A DNA stretch of 64,000 bases, from positions 1 through 64,000 of the forward strand of contig NZ_KB893248.1 of NCBI RefSeq assembly GCF_000374065.1. The letters are read 5' to 3'. This stretch comes from Spirosoma luteum DSM 19990. GTDB taxonomy: Bacteria > Bacteroidota > Bacteroidia > Cytophagales > Spirosomataceae. Of this stretch, positions 58,845-64,000 are shown one piece after another (position 1 is the first letter of the stretch; each line of letters starts with the position of its first letter). The notes beneath the pieces were generated by a model. The model saw only the letters and a program-made list of their open reading frames with translations, ran no database searches and was not told the DNA's origin. The position numbers and the translations under genes are program-made.

Positions 58845-59516
58845 ATGCATCGATACCAACGAATCAGAGCCTGGCTACTTATGGCCGGGCTTTTTATCAG
58901 TTTAAGTACACAAGCGCAAAAACTTGAACTTGGTGCCAGCCTGGGCGGGATGCTGTATAAAGGCGATGTGGCTCCGGTTCTGAATCCGCGTTTTTTTAGT
59001 CCGGGTGCGGGGCTCTTTTTTCGCTACAACCTCAGCCGATCATTCTCGATACGGGCGGCTGGTGCCATTGGTGCTTTCCGTGCTGAAGACCAGATTAGTA
59101 AAGACCCCCTGCAACAGGCGCGCAACTACTCGTTTCGCACAAACATCAGCGAGGTGTCTATTGACCTGGAATATAATTTTTTGAATTATGTATCCTCGCC
59201 GAAGGCCACAAACTGGACACCCTATGTGTTTGGTGGTATTGGCCTGTGCCGCTTCAAAAATGACGTTATAAAAGCCGGAGGTGTTGTTACCTACCCCCTG
59301 GGCATAGGAGTTAAATACGAAATAAAGCGTCCCTGGAGCATCGGCCTGGAATTTGGCACACGCTTTACGAGGCATGATTACCTGGATGGCCTGGCCGACT
59401 TAACCTTTGGCACTGCATTAACCAAAACAACGCAGAGCAACCCAGCCCTGTACGACAGTTATACCTATACCGCGTTGACCGTCAGTTACACGTTCTACAA
59501 AATCTTCTGCCCTTAA
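58845..59516 (+). CDS. DUF6089-family outer-membrane beta-barrel protein, second copy
   Basis: A 223-residue homologue of the preceding protein. It has a signal (WLLMAGLFISLSTQAQ), a strand-rich body (LELGASLGGMLYKGDVAPVL, TPYVFGGIGLCRFKND, SIGLEFGTRFTRHDYLDGLA) and a C-terminal aromatic strand (LTVSYTFYKIF). It lies 39 bases after the first copy. In related genomes an undecaprenyl diphosphate synthase and BamA usually follow, but here the run ends and a minus-strand bshB1 gene comes next. Confidence 0.85.
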   Translation: MHRYQRIRAWLLMAGLFISLSTQAQKLELGASLGGMLYKGDVAPVLNPRFFSPGAGLFFRYNLSRSFSIRAAGAIGAFRAEDQISKDPLQQARNYSFRTNISEVSIDLEYNFLNYVSSPKATNWTPYVFGGIGLCRFKNDVIKAGGVVTYPLGIGVKYEIKRPWSIGLEFGTRFTRHDYLDGLADLTFGTALTKTTQSNPALYDSYTYTALTVSYTFYKIFCP

Positions 59517-59549
59517 CGTTACTTTTCTGTAGTGGGCGCAGGCAGGGCA

Positions 59550-60269
59550 TTACACCAGCGCGAACAGGTCCTGAACGCCCAGCATTCGTTTGCTGATAAA
59601 GCCCTCCCCAAACTCAACGCCAATCATGTGTCCATGTTCGCGGGTGCGGGATTCCAGAAATTTCATGAACGGCTCGCCCGAAATGTAGCTTTGTGGTTCA
59701 TCGCTCGCCGGATTAAAAAACTGACTCTTGTACGCCCTTATCGCTTCCAGTTTTTGGGACCAGTAAGGCGTTATGTCCATTACAAAGTCAGGTGTCAGGG
59801 AACGATCCTGAATAAAGTGGTATATGTATATTGGTCGGTGTGCTTCCTGAGGCTCACCATCCTTGCCAACCGTTTTAATTTGGCGTAAACCAGCGTAAAA
59901 GCAGGCTTCAACGACCAGCTCGGCCGCCCGGCCGTGGTCGGGGTGGCGGTCGTCGGGGGTGTTGGTTAACACAATAGTGGGCCGAAACTGCCGGATAATG
60001 GGGATAAGCGCCATCTGATGTTCTTCATCATTGCGGAAGAAACCATCCCGAAACCCCATGTTCTCGCGGGCTGCCAGTTTCATAATCCTCGACCCTTCCG
60101 CCGACTCCTGTAAACGGATTTCGGGGGTACCCCGCGTGCCCAGTTCCCCCCGGGTGAGGTCGACACCCGCTACCGTTTTTCCCTGGCTAACCAAAGAGAG
60201 CACAGTGCCTGCACAGGTCATTTCAATATCATCGGGGTGGGCTCCAATAGCCAGTACATCAACGTTCAC
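59550..60269 (-). CDS. bshB1: Bacillithiol biosynthesis deacetylase BshB1
   Basis: A 239-residue zinc-dependent deacetylase of the LmbE/PIG-L family that removes the acetyl group from GlcNAc-malate on the way to bacillithiol. The metal motif is AIGAHPDDIEMTCAG (His11, Asp14), and HPDHGRAAELV supplies further ligands. The GTG at 60267-60269 seems to be the start, as no in-frame ATG lies nearby upstream. With OxyR in the window it points to a thiol-based redox system using bacillithiol. Confidence 0.93.
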   Translation of the reverse strand: MNVDVLAIGAHPDDIEMTCAGTVLSLVSQGKTVAGVDLTRGELGTRGTPEIRLQESAEGSRIMKLAARENMGFRDGFFRNDEEHQMALIPIIRQFRPTIVLTNTPDDRHPDHGRAAELVVEACFYAGLRQIKTVGKDGEPQEAHRPIYIYHFIQDRSLTPDFVMDITPYWSQKLEAIRAYKSQFFNPASDEPQSYISGEPFMKFLESRTREHGHMIGVEFGEGFISKRMLGVQDLFALV

Positions 60270-60416
60270 GTGGTTTTGTTTACCTGTAAGCAGCTAGATA
60301 AGTCACCAGTCCGTCAATTTGTTCCTGTTAGTTATTAAAAATAGCTGGTTCAGGTTTATTGCCAGAAACATCTTATTTTGGCACCCCAACCTAAACCAGT
60401 TAGAAATACATACCGT

Positions 60417-61424
60417 ATGTCCTACAAAGCCCTTGCCCTTCAGGTAACCTGCCAGACCGTAAACTCCTGCCAAAATCGCGATGAAGCCGAAGCGGTAATG
60501 CTACGGACTATCGAACGCATTGAACAGCAGATAACGGCGTCGGTCAGTGTGCTTGGCCGTGATACGTTGCTCGTTGCGGCACCGGAATATTTCCTGACGG
60601 GGCCGCCCGTAGCCGAAACCGTAGACCAATGGCGGGAGAAAGCCGCGCTGGACATTGATGGTCGTGTTTACGAGGCACTGGGGGCTATGGTTCAGCGGCA
60701 GCAGCTTTATTTTTCGGGCAACGCCTACGAACAGGACCCTTTCTTCCCGGAACTCTATTTCCAGACGAGCTTTATTATAGGGCCAAATGGCGACATAATC
60801 CTGCGCTATCGCCGACTCAATGCCATGTACATACCCACCCCGCACGATGTGTGGGAATTGTACCTGGATGCTTATGGGTACGATTCTCTGTTTCCGGTCG
60901 TGAAAACCAACATTGGGAATCTGGCCTGCATTGCCTCCGAAGATATTATGTATCCTGAAGTTGCCCGTTGTCTGGCCATGCGGGGCGCCGAAGTGCTGTT
61001 GCATGCAACATCCGAAGTGGGTAGTCCCTTGTTAACGCATCGAAAAGTAGCCCAACTAGCCCGTGCTGCCGAAAATATGGCCTATGTGGTATCAGCCAAC
61101 TCGGCGGGTATAGCGGGGAGTTCGGTTCCCCTCAGTACATCGGATGGTAGTTCAAAAATCATTGACCCGAAAGGTATTATCCTGGCCGAGGCCGGTTACG
61201 GCGAAAGTATTGTTGCTAATGCGGACATCGACCTGGCCGCCCTGCGCGAGTTCAGGCAGCGGCCCGCCCTCGGTAATCTGATGGCCCGGCAGCGGTATGA
61301 ACTTTACACGGAAAGTTACGCGAACCACAGTGTGTATCCACCGAATACGTTGTTAGGGCAACCGTCTGACCGACAGCATTTTACCAGGACGCAGCAAGAG
61401 GTTATCAAGAAACTTTACAGCTAA
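60417..61424 (+). CDS. Carbon-nitrogen hydrolase (nitrilase superfamily) protein
   Basis: From the ATG at 60417 the protein has 335 residues. The Glu of the usual Glu-Lys-Cys triad is in VAAPEYFLTG and the Cys in GNLACIASEDIMYPEVARC. The region where the catalytic Lys usually sits reads ILRYRRLNAMYIPTP, with Arg in place of Lys, which is unusual and may change or abolish activity. Amidase and nitrilase members act on amides or nitriles. It is divergent from bshB1. A 12-bp inverted repeat follows the gene. Confidence 0.85.
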   Translation: MSYKALALQVTCQTVNSCQNRDEAEAVMLRTIERIEQQITASVSVLGRDTLLVAAPEYFLTGPPVAETVDQWREKAALDIDGRVYEALGAMVQRQQLYFSGNAYEQDPFFPELYFQTSFIIGPNGDIILRYRRLNAMYIPTPHDVWELYLDAYGYDSLFPVVKTNIGNLACIASEDIMYPEVARCLAMRGAEVLLHATSEVGSPLLTHRKVAQLARAAENMAYVVSANSAGIAGSSVPLSTSDGSSKIIDPKGIILAEAGYGESIVANADIDLAALREFRQRPALGNLMARQRYELYTESYANHSVYPPNTLLGQPSDRQHFTRTQQEVIKKLYS

Positions 61425-61431
61425 AATGCAA

Positions 61432-61480
61432 AGAAGCAGTTGGCGTTTTTCGGCTAAAGCGATTAATACCAACTGCTTCT
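61432..61480. terminator. Bidirectional hairpin between convergent genes
   Basis: AGAAGCAGTTGG (61432-61443) and its exact complement (61469-61480) flank 25 bases with some internal pairing. It lies between the stop codons of the nitrilase-family gene and the AI-2E transporter gene. Confidence 0.7.
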
Positions 61481-61540
61481 AACACAAAGTAGATCAGCCC
61501 TGGATGGGGAGTCACATACGAATCTACCTGTCGTGATTGG

Positions 61541-62647
61541 TTACGCGGCAATCTTTTTCTGTCTGCGTCTGGGCAATCGAAAGAGGTTACTACCAGCTTC
61601 TTCGGGGGTTTGGTCGCCCAGCAGAACGCCCCAGGGCCGCAAGCTATCTACCCGATCAAAAATAACTTTCAGGATAGCGATGGCCGGGATGGACAGGAAC
61701 ATGCCCGATACACCCGCCAGCGTGCCACCGATGAGTACGCCCAAAATAGAAACCAGCGCGTTGACCTGAACTTTGGAGGCTACAATGAGCGGTACGAAAA
61801 CGTTGTTATCAATAAACTGCACCACTAAAAAAACGCCAACTACGCCCAGTGCAACGGATAGTTCGGGGTTATTGCTAAACGTGATCAGCACCGTCAGAGC
61901 CGTGGCCACCAGCCCTCCTATATAAGGAATCAGATTAAGAATGGATGCTATAACGCTTAGCAACAGCGCGTATTGAACGCCAAGGACAAGTAGCCCAACA
62001 AAGTTCAGAGCCGCTACACAGGCTGTTTCGATAAGTAGCCCGACCATGTAATTCTGGATAACAGCTTTCACTTCGCCTAAAACTTCCTTTACCCGTGCTG
62101 TGTGTTTTTCTGAAAAAAGCACAACAACAAAGTGGAGCAGCATGCTGCGGTAATAGAGCAGTAAAAAAACGTAGATCGGAATCAGGGTGAGCGTACCTAA
62201 CGGACCCGTAATGAAGCCCAGTGTATCAGTGCTTTGTAAACTGTCGAGGGTTTCGGCTTGTGCCTTCTTTAGGTACTTGTCCTGATCGCGGTAGCTTACG
62301 TTGTATTCCCGACGAACCCACTGCTTCATGTCGTGGATAGAATCGCTTAGATTACGACGAATCTTGGGTAGATCGTCGGTAAAATCTGATAACTGCATAG
62401 ACATGAAAATCGCTATACCCGATACCAGAATAATTGCCAGCAGGACAGACAGACTGATGGAAATAGCTTTGTGCATACCCCACTGCGTAAGTCTCCTTTC
62501 GACGGGGCGCAGTAGTACAGCAATCAGGCCAGATAGGGCAAGCGGTACCAGGATATCCTGCCCCAGATAAATAGCGGCTGTCAGAATAGTCAGTGACAGT
62601 AAGGTGAGTGCAAACTGGTGGTAATGGGGACGGGGTTCGACAGTCAT
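61541..62647 (-). CDS. AI-2E-family membrane transporter (UPF0118/PerM type)
   Basis: From the ATG at 62645-62647 the protein has 368 residues; the frame extends upstream to 62719. It has about seven membrane helices, with the pair LALSGLIAVLLRPVERRLTQ and a long soluble stretch in the middle (DDLPKIRRNLSDSIHDMKQW). The last part (LNLIPYIGGLVATALTVLIT and VPLIVASKVQVNALVSILGV) is the family signature. Family members were proposed to export autoinducer-2 or act as Na+/H+ antiporters. The real cargo is not known. Confidence 0.9.
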   Translation of the reverse strand: MTVEPRPHYHQFALTLLSLTILTAAIYLGQDILVPLALSGLIAVLLRPVERRLTQWGMHKAISISLSVLLAIILVSGIAIFMSMQLSDFTDDLPKIRRNLSDSIHDMKQWVRREYNVSYRDQDKYLKKAQAETLDSLQSTDTLGFITGPLGTLTLIPIYVFLLLYYRSMLLHFVVVLFSEKHTARVKEVLGEVKAVIQNYMVGLLIETACVAALNFVGLLVLGVQYALLLSVIASILNLIPYIGGLVATALTVLITFSNNPELSVALGVVGVFLVVQFIDNNVFVPLIVASKVQVNALVSILGVLIGGTLAGVSGMFLSIPAIAILKVIFDRVDSLRPWGVLLGDQTPEEAGSNLFRLPRRRQKKIAA

Positions 62648-62795
62648 CGTGTTAGTGAAAGGGGGAGTAAGAAATAACTTTAATGAAGAAAGTACTGGAC
62701 AGAACAAACAACTTGCCAATTATTGATTTGTTCATCGTCTACAGGGCATTATCGGCCATCTTCCCGATAGCCGTCGTGGTTTGGTAAACTTGCCG

Positions 62796-62803
62796 TATTT
62801 TTG
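62796..62803 (+). promoter_or_regulatory. -7 box for the YrdC-like gene
   Basis: TATTTTTG matches TAnnTTTG, 15 bases before the ATG at 62818, so the leader would be very short. No exact -33 box was found at the normal distance. Confidence 0.45.
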
Positions 62804-62817
62804 TGGTTTACTTAGTC

Positions 62818-63399
62818 ATGACTTTATCCATACGCGACATCGCTTTTCAGATCCGGCAGGGCCAGCTCATTGCCCTTGCCGATGAAACCGGCTGGTCCAT
62901 TGCGGCTGACCCGGTTAATGAGAAGGCCGTTGAGCAACTCATTGCCCTGCTGCCTGTTATGTCCGCCGATATGCAGCCAACGGTGCTGATTGAAAAGACG
63001 GATCAGTTAGGGTTATACGTAGCTAAACTACCCGATGTAGCTTATGACCTGGTCGATTTTGCCGAAGACCCACTCATCGTCGTGTACGATCAGGGCAAAA
63101 ACGTATCATCCGCCGTCTGGCAGTCAGCCGCACAGTCAGCCGCACAGTCGGCTGCGGAAAGCGGGGAGACACCGACGAACGAGCAACTGGCCATTCGGCG
63201 GTCGCTGAGTGCGGATGTACAACGATTGATTGGCAGTTTCGGGCGGGGACTGCTCACTATTCCGTTCGAGTCGCTATCATTACCCGCATCGGTCGAATCC
63301 CTCATCACCATTCGGTTTGGCACCCTGCCTGCCATGCCCAAACGACCCCGTATAGTACGGCTCAAGGTTAATGGGGAGATAAGTTTTATCAGAAAATGA
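62818..63399 (+). CDS. Divergent Sua5/YciO/YrdC-like protein
   Basis: From the ATG at 62818 the protein has 193 residues. IRQGQLIALADETGWSIAAD and PVNEKAVEQLIALL resemble the start of threonylcarbamoyl-AMP synthases, and PTVLIEKTDQLGLYVAKLPD and AYDLVDFAEDPLIVVYDQGK match later strands. However, the nucleotide- and substrate-binding Lys/Arg motif (PTDT, KxR) of the family is missing. A stretch of SAAQ repeats lies near 108-120. It is likely not a regular tRNA-modifying enzyme. It overlaps the next gene by four bases (ATGA). Confidence 0.7.
   Translation: MTLSIRDIAFQIRQGQLIALADETGWSIAADPVNEKAVEQLIALLPVMSADMQPTVLIEKTDQLGLYVAKLPDVAYDLVDFAEDPLIVVYDQGKNVSSAVWQSAAQSAAQSAAESGETPTNEQLAIRRSLSADVQRLIGSFGRGLLTIPFESLSLPASVESLITIRFGTLPAMPKRPRIVRLKVNGEISFIRK
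63121..63156 (+). repeat. Three 12-bp tandem repeats in the YrdC-like gene
   Basis: Two exact copies of CAGTCAGCCGCA and a third diverged copy (CAGTCGGCTGCG) encode SAAQ-type residues. The frame-keeping period allows length changes without frameshift. Confidence 0.85.
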
Positions 63400-64000
63400 A
63401 TTTCAGCGATACGTTACATAAGAATCCAGTCTTTGATATCATTGCCCATCAGGCCGATCTTCTTGGTTTGCAGGCTTACGTCATTGGTGGGTTCGTGCGC
63501 GATTTAGTCCTGGGCCGCCCATCGAAGGATATTGATGTGGTGTGCATTGGGAGTGGTATACGGCTGGCCGAAGCGGTTGGGAAATCGGTGCAGGCCCCCG
63601 TAGCGGTATTCCCAAACTTCGGTACGGCCATGCTGCGGATTAATCAGGAAGGGGAGGGGATGGAGGTTGAGTTCGTTGGTGCCCGCAAAGAATCATACCG
63701 GGCCGAGTCGCGAAAACCGATTGTAGAAGACGGCACCTTGGAAGACGATCAGAACCGCCGGGATTTTACGATCAATGCGATGGGAATCAGTCTGAACAAG
63801 GCTGATTTTGGCGAACTGCTCGATCCGTTCGATGGCCTGAAAGACCTGAAACGGAAACTTATCCGAACCCCTTCAAGCCAGGTTCAGGGCGGGCCGGACA
63901 GTACTTTTTCGGATGATCCCCTGCGCATGATGCGGGCCATTCGGTTTGCGTCGCAGTTAAGTTTTGATATTGAGCCGGATACGTTCGATGCCATCGTTCG
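63396..64000 (+). CDS. cca: CCA tRNA nucleotidyltransferase, 5' part
   Basis: The gene starts at an ATG (63396-63398) that overlaps the stop of the YrdC-like gene and runs off the right edge after 201 codons. The head domain shows AYVIGGFVRDLVLGRPSKDI, DVVCIGSG with the metal-binding Asp-x-Asp, RRDFTINAMGISL and LLDPFDGLKDL, then DDPLRMMRAIRFASQL of the neck domain: the class-II CCA-adding enzyme or poly(A) polymerase pattern. It adds or repairs the 3' CCA of tRNA. The coupling with a YrdC-like protein links two tRNA-related functions. Confidence 0.92.
   Translation, partial: MNFSDTLHKNPVFDIIAHQADLLGLQAYVIGGFVRDLVLGRPSKDIDVVCIGSGIRLAEAVGKSVQAPVAVFPNFGTAMLRINQEGEGMEVEFVGARKESYRAESRKPIVEDGTLEDDQNRRDFTINAMGISLNKADFGELLDPFDGLKDLKRKLIRTPSSQVQGGPDSTFSDDPLRMMRAIRFASQLSFDIEPDTFDAIV

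Overview
The window looks like a chromosomal segment from a Bacteroidota bacterium of the Cytophagales, close to Spirosoma and its relatives (inference from gene content and codon style). The lineage signs are an ECF sigma/FecR/SusC/SusD module, a type IX secretion C-terminal domain, DUF6089 outer-membrane proteins, bacillithiol deacetylase BshB1 and promoters of the form TTTG-N19-TAnnTTTG. No rRNA, tRNA or CRISPR array was seen.

Region by region. (1) 1-4.7 kb is one end of an integrated mobile element, all on the minus strand: a tyrosine recombinase, an HNH endonuclease, a small DNA-binding protein and a tightly packed chain of phage-type small genes, several joined by ATGA stop/start overlaps and including two genes of 35 and 16 codons. 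The element runs off the left edge and abuts the 3' end of the pyruvate dehydrogenase E2 gene. (2) 4.8-17.2 kb is housekeeping and secreted proteins: E2, an RlmI-type rRNA methyltransferase, a Tat-exported sugar isomerase-like protein, a TonB-C-like protein, a Sde182-type nucleoside-hydrolase-like protein, a lipoprotein, a serine hydrolase, an NTF2-like protein, a thioesterase and UvrB. (3) 17.2-24.0 kb is a complete sigma-FecR-SusC-SusD nutrient-uptake operon on the minus strand. (4) 24.3-32.4 kb looks like a stress-gene cluster: TspO-like membrane protein, an SDR enzyme with a membrane segment and LEA-like 11-residue repeats, a small conserved protein, a general-stress PNPOx protein, DUF3891, GlgX, DUF2383, DUF2945 and a glycine-zipper OmpA lipoprotein. 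(5) 32.4-33.4 kb is mostly non-coding and holds a frameshifted DUF433 antitoxin pseudogene. (6) 33.4-43.6 kb carries a DMT transporter, an OmpA protein, an unrecognised 359-residue protein, a dihaem cytochrome c, an SDR/carboxymuconolactone-decarboxylase pair, an aminotransferase, ferrochelatase, a lipoprotein and OxyR. (7) 43.8-50.0 kb has a 1500-residue T9SS-exported repeat protein with an internal 705-bp higher-order tandem repeat and a coupled upstream mini-ORF, then a zinc-peptidase-like protein and a Nudix-type regulator. (8) 50.1-64 kb has a carboxylesterase behind a long palindromic operator, an AT-rich solitary DUF3800 gene, an FAD oxidoreductase, a hydrolase-CBS-nadK-DUF6089-DUF6089 run, bshB1, a nitrilase-family protein, an AI-2E family transporter, a divergent YrdC-like protein and the start of a CCA-adding enzyme gene cut by the window edge.

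Long perfect hairpins between genes are a recurring theme (stems of 22, 25 and 34 bp), as is a palindromic repeat found at two convergent gene junctions. The most unusual items are the overlapping mini-gene chain in the mobile element with C-tracts directly after stop codons, the SDR-LEA fusion, the terminator-like hairpin inside the 5' end of a serine hydrolase gene, the 18-bp inverted-repeat operator at 50.1 kb, and the 705-bp higher-order repeat.
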